DNA of 6,671 nt from the NCBI GenBank assembly GCA_050288085.1, contig JBNKDD010000311.1, forward strand, positions 1 to 6,671. The letters are read 5' to 3'. Source of the stretch: JBNKDD01 sp050288085. Its GTDB lineage: Bacteria; Chloroflexota; Anaerolineae; Aggregatilineales; UBA3940. Position 1 is the stretch's first letter, and each line of letters starts with the position of its first letter. The notes under the pieces are model-generated. The model did no database searches, was not told the origin of the DNA, and worked only from the letters and a program-made list of their open reading frames with translations. Shown piece by piece: positions 1 to 5,450 of this stretch. Made by a program: the position numbers and the translations under genes.

Positions 1-359
1 GGCATCCCGAGTACGATATCAACAGCCTCCTGAAAGAGTACAAAAGAGAGGTTTTTCGTTTTCTCAATGACGAGCGAGAGATGCCGCCCTACCCGGAGAA
101 CTACTTCTCATCAGAAGTGGATTCTATTATGGAGTCCTATCTGAAAAACGCCATACGGGCAAAGGAGGCAGGCAGCGAAATCCCCGAATTCCCTGAAGAC
201 CAGATTCTGTCTTGTCTGGATAACACCTGGGGCGATACCGCCAAGGCGGTGTTCAATAACTGGCTGGGCCTGGTCTACCAGCTTACCCATGTGGACCGGC
301 GTAAGCTCTTCGCTGATGGCATTGATCCCAATGATCCCTTACAGCTCAACAGGAGGTAG
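1..359 (+). CDS. metA: Homoserine O-acyltransferase (MetA family), C-terminal part; 5' end outside window
   Basis: Only the last 118 residues are present; the reading frame is open to the left edge. The visible part opens with HPEYD, which matches the G-H-P-E-Y motif of E. coli MetA, where His235 and Glu237 are catalytic. Here they are the first and third complete codons. The catalytic Cys and the residue that selects acetyl- or succinyl-CoA lie outside the window, so the acyl donor cannot be decided. The C-terminal segment NNWLGLVYQLT parallels the MetA segment TNWLNYYVYQIT. The stretch after the catalytic motif is about 40 residues longer than in E. coli MetA, with an acidic insert between NYF and the NNWL segment. 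The cytoplasmic enzyme activates homoserine in methionine synthesis. The next gene, same strand and 82 bp on, is the matching sulfhydrylase, which supports the call. Confidence 0.85.
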   Translation, partial: HPEYDINSLLKEYKREVFRFLNDEREMPPYPENYFSSEVDSIMESYLKNAIRAKEAGSEIPEFPEDQILSCLDNTWGDTAKAVFNNWLGLVYQLTHVDRRKLFADGIDPNDPLQLNRR

Positions 360-372
360 CCATCCGCACATA

Positions 373-394
373 ATCACTTTGAAGGGTCAGTGAT
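373..394 (+). other. Small inverted repeat in the metA-metY spacer
   Basis: ATCACT (373-378) and AGTGAT (389-394) form a 6-bp stem around a 10-nt loop. A T-run (405-409) follows 10 nt later rather than directly after the stem. It is therefore not a convincing intrinsic terminator, but it could be a weak attenuator or an mRNA-stability hairpin between the two met genes. It may also be chance. Confidence 0.25.
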
Positions 395-441
395 AGAAAG
401 AGCGTTTTTAGACAATTGTTACAACCAACAAGGAGAAGACA

Positions 442-1710
442 ATGAAACCAGAGACCATAGCCATACACAGCGGATACGAAACCGACCCCACAACCAAGTC
501 CATTGCAGTCCCGATCTACCAGACTGTTGCCTATGAGTTTGATAATGCCCAGCACGGCGCGGACCTGTTCAATCTGGCTGTGCCTGGCAATATCTATACA
601 CGCATTATGAATCCTACAAACGATGTCCTGGAAAAGCGTGTTGCGGAACTAGAGGGGGGCATCGCCGGGTTGGCCGTGAGCGCCGGTAGTGCAGCCGTGA
701 CCTATTCCATCCAGACCATTGCCCGGAAGGGAAATAATATCGTATCTGTTCCTCTGCTTTATGGCGGAACCTATACGTTATTTGCCCACATGCTCCCGCA
801 GCAGGGCATTGAAGCGCGCTTTGCTAAGGATGATAGTGCTGCTAGCCTTGAAGCCCTGATCGATGACCAGACTGCCGCCGTTTACTGCGAATCCATCGGC
901 AACCCGGCGGGTAATATCCCCGACCTTGAGGCGATCGCGACCATGGCCCACAAGCATGGTGTCCCGGTCATTGTCGATAACACCGTTGCCACTCCGATCC
1001 TTATCAGGCCGATTGATTACGGTGTTGATATCGTTGTGCATTCATTAACCAAATATATGGGTGGTCATGGTACATCCCTGGGCGGACTCATCGTTGATTC
1101 CGGGCAGTTCCCCTGGGCGGAACACGCCGAGCGCTTTCCCATGCTCAATGAGCCAGAACCGGCCTATCATGGCGTTGTGTACACCGAAGCGATGGGGCCT
1201 GCTGCCTATATCGGACGGGCAAGAACTGTACCGCTGCGCAATACGGGTTCTGCACTCAGTCCGCTGAACGCCTTCCTGATCCTCCAGGGCATCGAGACGC
1301 TGGCTCTCCGCATGGAGCGGCATGTTGACAACGCTGCTGCTGTTGCTGCCTATCTGGATTCACACCCCAAGGTAGAGTGGGTCAGCTATGCGGGCCTCTC
1401 CAGTTCGCCATACTATGAACTGGCGCAGAAGTATACAGGTGGAAAGCCATCCGGGCTGCTCTCTTTTGGGGTCAAGGGTGGTTTTGAGGCCGGCGTTAGG
1501 TTCTACGATTCGCTCAAATTGTTCAAACGGTTGGTCAATATCGGGGATGCCAAGTCACTGGTAGCCCATCCGGCATCGACTACGCACCGTCAGCTAAATG
1601 ATGAAGAACTTGCTGCGGCAGGCGTTACCCCAGATATGATCCGTCTGTGCGTGGGTATTGAGCATATTGATGATATCCTTGAAGATATTGAGCAGGCATT
1701 GTCTGCATAA
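442..1710 (+). CDS. metY: O-acylhomoserine sulfhydrylase (aminocarboxypropyltransferase), PLP-dependent
   Basis: This is a complete 422-residue member of the Cys/Met-metabolism PLP enzyme family, at the usual MetY length. It would convert O-acetyl- or O-succinylhomoserine plus sulfide to homocysteine in the cytoplasm. Visible motifs are the YTRIMNPT phosphate/PLP region (about 52-59), VDNT with the cofactor-binding Asp179, HSLTKYMGGHGT with the Schiff-base Lys204, and PASTTHRQL (377-385) with the substrate-carboxylate Arg383. The GGHGTSLGG extension after the lysine and the insert around 220-260 are typical of MetY rather than MetB or MetZ. The ATG has an AAGGAG ribosome-binding site 6 nt upstream. 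The gene follows the metA-family gene by 82 bp, so co-transcription is likely. No clear terminator follows. Substrate preference is inferred from family, not proven. Confidence 0.93.
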   Translation: MKPETIAIHSGYETDPTTKSIAVPIYQTVAYEFDNAQHGADLFNLAVPGNIYTRIMNPTNDVLEKRVAELEGGIAGLAVSAGSAAVTYSIQTIARKGNNIVSVPLLYGGTYTLFAHMLPQQGIEARFAKDDSAASLEALIDDQTAAVYCESIGNPAGNIPDLEAIATMAHKHGVPVIVDNTVATPILIRPIDYGVDIVVHSLTKYMGGHGTSLGGLIVDSGQFPWAEHAERFPMLNEPEPAYHGVVYTEAMGPAAYIGRARTVPLRNTGSALSPLNAFLILQGIETLALRMERHVDNAAAVAAYLDSHPKVEWVSYAGLSSSPYYELAQKYTGGKPSGLLSFGVKGGFEAGVRFYDSLKLFKRLVNIGDAKSLVAHPASTTHRQLNDEELAAAGVTPDMIRLCVGIEHIDDILEDIEQALSA

Positions 1711-1765
1711 GGGGCTGTTAACCTGGGCTAAAAGAAAGGCTCGGGTCCACAGCACACCACTTTGT

Positions 1766-1903
1766 TAAGAGGCCATTTGGCAATTAAGTTTCTAATTGGA
1801 TTTTGCGGCTAAACTACTTGATGATGAGCTACAAATAGCATTCTTGTGGAACCAATTTAGCTTCAAAGTTGCTTTAGTAGGCGAAAATTCAAATGGCCTC
1901 TTA
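1766..1903. repeat. 138-bp MITE-like element with perfect 14-bp terminal inverted repeats
   Basis: The ends TAAGAGGCCATTTG (1766-1779) and CAAATGGCCTCTTA (1890-1903) are exact reverse complements. The interior is more AT-rich than the flanking genes and has no meaningful ORF. It shows further roughly symmetric pairing: TTTG and GCTAAA (1802-1805, 1808-1813) with TTTAGC and CAAA (1856-1861, 1864-1867), plus a near-central GCTA-CAAA-TAGC hairpin (1828-1839). The whole element could thus fold into a long imperfect hairpin. Both ends are TA, as expected if an IS630/Tc1-mariner-type transposase duplicated a TA target. That family assignment is inference. No transposase is present. It sits between convergent genes, a tolerated insertion site. 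Confidence 0.6.
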
Positions 1904-1947
1904 GGATTTCAACCAGCTCCGACTAGGGTGCATTCCTGGCCGTGCGC

Positions 1948-2103
1948 TTATTGATCCTCAGTAGGCAGCCAGACGGTGAAAGCTGTCCCCTTACCCGGTA
2001 TACTTTCACTCTCAATTTCAATCCGACCCTGATATAGATCGACGATCTCTTTGGCAATGGTTAAACTCAGGCCGGTTCCTTTGGCCATCATCTGTCGATC
2101 CAT
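1948..2103 (-). pseudogene. Remnant of a sensor histidine kinase: C-terminal end of the ATPase domain only
   Basis: About 47 residues match the end of a histidine-kinase HATPase_c domain. They contain AKGTGLSLTIAKEIV, equivalent to the G2 box and following helix (usual GTGLGLSIAKEIV, here with Ser replacing a Gly), then QGRIEIESESIPGKGTAFTVWLP, the closing beta strands. The H box, N box, G1 box, dimerisation domain and sensor region are all missing. Upstream in the same frame the DNA turns into the out-of-frame end of the P-type ATPase gene. The in-frame ATG at 2103 would give 51 residues, and no ribosome-binding site was identified for it. The fragment starts within about 30 bp of the ATPase stop, consistent with a deletion that removed the rest of the kinase. 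It is almost certainly non-functional as a kinase. Confidence 0.65.
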
Positions 2104-2131
2104 GACATAGCATGAGGGATCTGATTGACCA

Positions 2132-4036
2132 TCAGGCATGTAGCAGGCGCATACCATTAAGGGTGACAACCAGCACCGATGCCTCATGGACCAGCATCCC
2201 CCCCGCCATGTGAATCTCACCCAGCAGCACCCCTGTCAACAGCGCAGCGACCGTTATCAGCGCGATTACGACATTCTGCCGAATGTTGCGCAACGTGGCC
2301 TTTGACAGCCAGATTGCCTCAGGCAGTTTGAGTAGGTCGTCGGCCATCAGGGCGATATCGGCTGTTTCAATCGCGACATCTGTGCCAGCGGCCCCCATCG
2401 CAATGCCGATATTTGAGGCGGCTAATGCCGGGGCATCATTGATGCCGTCGCCTACCATGGCCACCACATGGCCCTTTTCCTGCAGCTGACGGATCACATC
2501 GAGTTTGTCCTCTGGCAGCAACCCAGCCTTCACATCCTCAATCCCGGCCTCGCGGGCGATAGCCTGAGCCGTCTGCTGGTCATCGCCAGTGAGCATCATA
2601 ATCTGCTTCAACCCAGTGGCCTTCAGGCGGCGCACCATCTCAGCTGATGTATCGCGAATAGTGTCAGCGATGCCCAGAATGCCCAACACTTCGTCATCTA
2701 GCGAGACAAGCACCGCCGTCTTGCCTGCATCTTTCAGCCATTTGAGGGGTTGATTGGCGTCAGGTGGAACAGTTACGCCTAATTCATCCATCAGTGCCAG
2801 AGTGCCTACGCCGATCGTCCTCCCTCTGTAGATCGCTCGTACACCGCGTCCAGTGCAGGTTTCGAATGTTTCTGCCTCAGGAATTGTATCTGATTCAACA
2901 GTAATGGCGTCGGCCAGAGGGTGCTCGGAACCTGCCTCGGCGATAGCCGCCCAGCGGATGATCTCCTGCTGAACCGGTGTCCAGTGTCTGCCCGTCTGGA
3001 TTGTCTTCGCGCCTGCCATGATCGGTTCCGGGGTTAGTGCAATTACATCTGTGAGACGGGGCTGGCCTTCGGTCAAGGTGCCGGTCTTATCCAGCGCTAA
3101 TGCCGAGATCCTCCCAGCACTCTCCAGGTATTCGCCACCTTTGATGAGAATGCCGCCCTTCGCTGCTCGCCCGATTCCGGCTACCACAGAGATGGGGGTT
3201 GAGATCACCAGTGCCCCCGGACAGCCGATGACCAGCAACGTTAGCGCAAGTTTCAAGTCTCGGCTGATAATGAAAGCTGCGCCGCTCAACCCAATGATAG
3301 CCGGTGTGTACCACCGCGCAAATCGCTCGATGAAGCGCTGCGTGGGAGCTTTCTCTTCCTGTGCTTCTTCCACCCGGCGGATGATACGCGCTAGAGTGGT
3401 GTCACTGCCGACACCTGTAGCTCTAACCTTTAGCAGCCCGGCCTGGTTGACGGTCCCGGCGTAGACCGAGCTACCTTCAACCTTTTCTTCGGGTATTGGC
3501 TCCCCTGTAATGGCACTCTCATCCACCGCCGAACGCCCGCTGATCACCTCACCATCGACTGGTACTTTTGTGCCGGGTTTAACCAGTACAGTTTCATCCA
3601 GCAGCACTTCATAAGGCATTACTTCTACCTGAATACCATCCCGTAGAACGATGGCAGTGGTAGGGGACAACTCTAACAGATCGCCCAGTGCCTGTCGGGT
3701 GCGGCTCAGTGTGCGTGCTTCCAGGTACGCTCCCAGTACAAACAGGAACGCCACCGCTGCTGCCTCCCAGTATTCGCCAATAGCCAGCGCGCCTATTACC
3801 GCAATCGTGACCAGCAGCTCGATGCTGATGTGCTTATTCAACAGGCTGTGCCAGGCTCTCGTAGCAATGTCAGCCCCAGCCAGCAGTGCCGCAGTAACCA
3901 TCAACCCATCCCGAAGGCCAGGCAGATCGAACAGCTGCCGTGCACCAATCGCCAGCAGGATCAACACTCCGCTCATGATTGTTAACATCTCACGACGTCG
4001 TTTGGGGCTCGCTATCCAGTTTTTCACCTTATTCAT
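2132..4036 (-). CDS. Heavy-metal translocating P1B-type ATPase, no HMA domain, CPG variant
   Basis: This 634-residue inner-membrane pump couples ATP hydrolysis to metal-ion transport, usually efflux. All catalytic parts are visible: TGEP of the actuator domain (177-180), DKTGT with phosphorylated Asp316, the P1B-specific SEHPL (His372-Pro373), GRGV (396-399), TGDD (483-486) and GDGINDAPAL (529-538). Hydrophobic helices lie near 18-33, 43-58, 69-104 (two), 241-285 (two) and 587-630 (two). The metal-site helix reads CPG (272-274) where most Zn/Cd/Cu pumps have CPC. The last helix has HEAS (617-620), resembling the HEG motif of SPC-type (P1B-4) pumps. The protein starts almost at the first helix, so the usual N-terminal metal-binding domain is absent; the gene 65 bp upstream encodes one separately. 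The ATG has a GAGGTGGGAG ribosome-binding region just upstream. The substrate cannot be fixed; Zn, Co, Fe or Cd are candidates. Confidence 0.93.
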   Translation of the reverse strand: MNKVKNWIASPKRRREMLTIMSGVLILLAIGARQLFDLPGLRDGLMVTAALLAGADIATRAWHSLLNKHISIELLVTIAVIGALAIGEYWEAAAVAFLFVLGAYLEARTLSRTRQALGDLLELSPTTAIVLRDGIQVEVMPYEVLLDETVLVKPGTKVPVDGEVISGRSAVDESAITGEPIPEEKVEGSSVYAGTVNQAGLLKVRATGVGSDTTLARIIRRVEEAQEEKAPTQRFIERFARWYTPAIIGLSGAAFIISRDLKLALTLLVIGCPGALVISTPISVVAGIGRAAKGGILIKGGEYLESAGRISALALDKTGTLTEGQPRLTDVIALTPEPIMAGAKTIQTGRHWTPVQQEIIRWAAIAEAGSEHPLADAITVESDTIPEAETFETCTGRGVRAIYRGRTIGVGTLALMDELGVTVPPDANQPLKWLKDAGKTAVLVSLDDEVLGILGIADTIRDTSAEMVRRLKATGLKQIMMLTGDDQQTAQAIAREAGIEDVKAGLLPEDKLDVIRQLQEKGHVVAMVGDGINDAPALAASNIGIAMGAAGTDVAIETADIALMADDLLKLPEAIWLSKATLRNIRQNVVIALITVAALLTGVLLGEIHMAGGMLVHEASVLVVTLNGMRLLHA

Positions 4037-4101
4037 ACTCCCACCTCACTCTTTTATAGAGAGGCAACCTGCCACTCCTTTTTGCTGTCGGTTGACTCCA
4101 A

Positions 4102-4314
4102 TTAGAAAGGCGAAGGCTTCGCCTCATAACCGGCAGAACGCACCGCTTGCACCAGCTCGTCAACCTTTGTCTGCTCGTTATGCTCGATCTCTATCCGTCC
4201 GGTGTTAAAATGCACCTGTGCATTCTGCACACCCTCTACTTTTTTAAGTGCCTTCTCAATCTTTGCCACACAGGATGGGCAGGACAGTTCCTGGCTTCTT
4301 AGTTGTGTCTTCAT
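4102..4314 (-). CDS. Free-standing heavy-metal-associated (HMA) domain protein, CopZ/MerP-like
   Basis: A 70-residue single-domain protein of the ferredoxin-like HMA fold. The metal site is SCPSC with Cys12 and Cys15 at the start of the first helix; the usual GMTCxxC Met is replaced by Leu-Ser. KIEKALKKVEGVQNAQVHF and the C-terminal AVRSAGYEA are typical of the fold. It probably binds a soft or borderline metal ion and passes it to, or regulates, the P1B ATPase encoded 65 bp downstream, which lacks this domain. Start choice: the ATG at 4314 has AAAGGA 7 nt upstream. An in-frame ATG at 4320 has AAGGAG 10 nt upstream and would add Met-Ile. More distal starts lie at or before the predicted transcription start and are unlikely. 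The gene is first in an operon with an FNR-type promoter. Confidence 0.88.
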   Translation of the reverse strand: MKTQLRSQELSCPSCVAKIEKALKKVEGVQNAQVHFNTGRIEIEHNEQTKVDELVQAVRSAGYEAKPSPF

Positions 4315-4354
4315 GATCATTTCCTTTAAACTCCTTTTTCCGTTTATTGTCTGT

Positions 4355-4360
4355 AGCATA
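4355..4360 (-). promoter_or_regulatory. Predicted -10 element of the HMA/ATPase operon
   Basis: On the minus strand TATGCT lies where a sigma-70 -10 hexamer is expected. If its last base is -7, transcription starts at the A at 4348, giving a 5' leader of about 28-34 nt that holds the ribosome-binding site. No good -35 hexamer is seen, as expected for a promoter that depends on an activator bound at -41.5. Confidence 0.6.
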
Positions 4361-4382
4361 AGCTCGTTTTGTAAAGCCTTCT

Positions 4383-4396
4383 ATGATCTGGATCAA
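4383..4396 (-). promoter_or_regulatory. FNR-type operator controlling the HMA/ATPase operon
   Basis: Minus-strand TTGATCCAGATCAT matches the FNR/ANR/DNR consensus TTGAT-N4-ATCAA at 9 of 10 defined positions. Its centre lies between 4389 and 4390, which is 41.5 bp before the start predicted from the -10 element. This is the class II activator position. A Crp/Fnr-family regulator with a TTGAT-type recognition helix is encoded directly upstream. The sequence and spacing are seen; activation, and by which regulator, is inferred. Confidence 0.8.
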
Positions 4397-4412
4397 ACTA
4401 CTGCATCAGAAT

Positions 4413-4446
4413 CAAAAATCCCCTGTTGTATTCACCAACAGGGGAT
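4413..4446 (-). terminator. Intrinsic terminator after the Crp/Fnr regulator gene
   Basis: An 11-bp perfect stem, ATCCCCTGTTG (4418-4428) with CAACAGGGGAT (4436-4446), encloses a 7-nt loop. Read on the minus strand the GC-rich stem runs directly into TTTTTG. It lies 22 bp after the regulator's stop codon and before the FNR box, separating the regulator transcript from the HMA/ATPase operon. Confidence 0.9.
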
Positions 4447-4468
4447 GAAGGAGGGCGAAACTGATATG

Positions 4469-5224
4469 TTAAAACTGACGGACTTCAGTCAGTGCCTGGA
4501 GTTGGGTGCGATCGACAATAGCCACCCATTGCCGCCCCGTATTGACAATCCCGTCTTCCTGAAGACGGCGCAGCGTGCGGCTGGCAGTTTCGGTCGTGGT
4601 GCCCGTCATGGCAGCCAGGTCCTCGCGAGAGAGCGGCATCTGTATCAATATACCTTCTTCATGCTCCTCACCGAGCTTTTCAGCCAGCTTGAGCAGGGTG
4701 AAGGCAATACGCTGCTCTACTGAATAGGCACTCAACTGCCGAACTATTTCCTTCATGTCCCGCAAACGCTGACCAATTATATCCATCACACGCAATGCTA
4801 TCACCGGATAGGCTTCGAGTAACCTACGGAACTCAACAGCGTTGATGCTGAGAATGCATACACCTGTCTTAGCCTGGGCGGTATCCTGATAGACCTCGTC
4901 GCCCAGTGCAGACAAACTACCGAAATGCTCACCAGATGTTAAGATGCCAAGCATAATCTCCTGCCCGTCGGGCGTGTGCTGCAGCAGCTTTACTTTGCCA
5001 GACGCTACTACACACAACCGGGCAGCCCTCGCCCCTGCCATGTAAATCATCTCATCTGGCTGATATCCTTTTTCTGTAAAGTGCTCGTTAATGCGTGAAA
5101 TAGTTTCATATGGTAGGTCGGCAAAAAACGGCAGCTGTTTAAGAATTTCCAAACGAAGATCAACAGTGCAGATTTGCGGTTCAGCTTTCTCAGCTACAAC
5201 GGGTGATTTTCTTCGTTTTGTCAT
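4469..5224 (-). CDS. Crp/Fnr-family transcriptional regulator, FNR/DNR-like DNA specificity
   Basis: A 251-residue cytoplasmic regulator: N-terminal cyclic-nucleotide-type sensor barrel (about 25-130), long dimerisation helix (about 135-162), C-terminal winged helix (about 170-245). The recognition helix TTTETASRTLRRLQ has the E-x-x-S-R pattern that in FNR contacts TTGAT half-sites. Sensor ligands are not the classical ones. There is no FNR-type N-terminal Cys cluster, only one Cys near the N-terminus and one at the place of FNR Cys122. The cAMP-contacting Arg-Ser of CRP is replaced by Asp-Thr (QDTAQAKT). A DNR-like haem/NO sensor or another redox signal is possible but unproven. Start: the ATG at 5224 is preferred because AAGGA lies 8 nt upstream. 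The ATG at 5233 would place that site against the start codon. It ends at a strong terminator, beyond which lies an FNR box. Confidence 0.88.
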   Translation of the reverse strand: MTKRRKSPVVAEKAEPQICTVDLRLEILKQLPFFADLPYETISRINEHFTEKGYQPDEMIYMAGARAARLCVVASGKVKLLQHTPDGQEIMLGILTSGEHFGSLSALGDEVYQDTAQAKTGVCILSINAVEFRRLLEAYPVIALRVMDIIGQRLRDMKEIVRQLSAYSVEQRIAFTLLKLAEKLGEEHEEGILIQMPLSREDLAAMTGTTTETASRTLRRLQEDGIVNTGRQWVAIVDRTQLQALTEVRQF

Positions 5225-5226
5225 GG

Positions 5227-5243
5227 GCTCCATCCTTCGGAGC
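5227..5243 (-). other. Hairpin at the translation start of the Crp/Fnr gene
   Basis: GCTCC and GGAGC form a 5-bp stem around a 7-nt loop 3 nt upstream of the preferred ATG. On the mRNA the AAGGA Shine-Dalgarno core falls in the loop, while the alternative GGAG is in the stem. It may tune translation or be chance. Confidence 0.3.
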
Positions 5244-5295
5244 TGTAAGTTTTAGATCAAGATGGTATTGCTATCTGGCATTAAGACACCATTAG

Positions 5296-5448
5296 CTATT
5301 TCACCCGATCTTCTCCCGCGAGACACTCCAGCACCTCATTAATGATATTTCCTCTCAAATTCTTCCGCATCTTAAATAATAGCAATTTTTGTTCATATGC
5401 AGGCTCAAGAATAGATATCCATCCAACAATCGTCCTTCTGTTTGACAA
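5296..5448 (-). CDS. Doubtful small ORF, 50 residues, TTG start
   Basis: This frame opens just beyond the stop codon of the membrane-protein gene and could begin at TTG (5448), encoding about 50 residues with EPAYEQKLLLFKMRKN and a hydrophilic end, NEVLECLAGEDRVK. It is AT-richer than its neighbours and has only a weak GGGG-like site upstream. The same frame stays open back to an ATG at 5550, inside the upstream gene. I recognise no family. It may be a short co-translated gene, the remnant of a longer one, or non-coding. Otherwise the 226-bp gap 5225-5450 shows only the hairpin at the regulator start and a TTGAT half-site at 5256-5260. Confidence 0.25.
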   Translation of the reverse strand: MSNRRTIVGWISILEPAYEQKLLLFKMRKNLRGNIINEVLECLAGEDRVK

Positions 5449-5450
5449 TT

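Noticed and set aside
360..441. Possible SAM-responsive riboswitch between the two met genes
   Set aside because: The 82-bp spacer is short, has only one 6-bp hairpin and no recognisable SAM-aptamer core. Such switches usually precede the first gene of an operon.
1766..1903. Simple bidirectional terminator between convergent genes
   Set aside because: The two 14-bp arms are 110 bp apart and are not followed by a T-run, so it does not have intrinsic-terminator form.
1764..1905. Integron attC site, because of length and imperfect inverted symmetry
   Set aside because: The ends lack the RYYYAAC / GTTRRRY core pair in the correct positions (GTTAAGA at 1764-1770 fails), and there is no cassette or integrase context.
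2104..2220. N-terminal extension of the kinase fragment to an ATG at 2220
   Set aside because: Most of this stretch is the ATPase gene read out of frame and shows no kinase-like residues, so the remnant is annotated only from about 2103.
3018..3464. Long plus-strand open frame inside the ATPase gene
   Set aside because: It is antisense to a fully conserved ATPase coding region, has low-complexity composition and matches no family. The same holds for the other antisense frames at 3651-4208, 4202-4723 and 6010-6426.
5247..5260. Second FNR box upstream of the Crp/Fnr gene suggesting autoregulation
   Set aside because: Only one half-site (ATCAA / TTGAT at 5256-5260) is good; the other half matches poorly.
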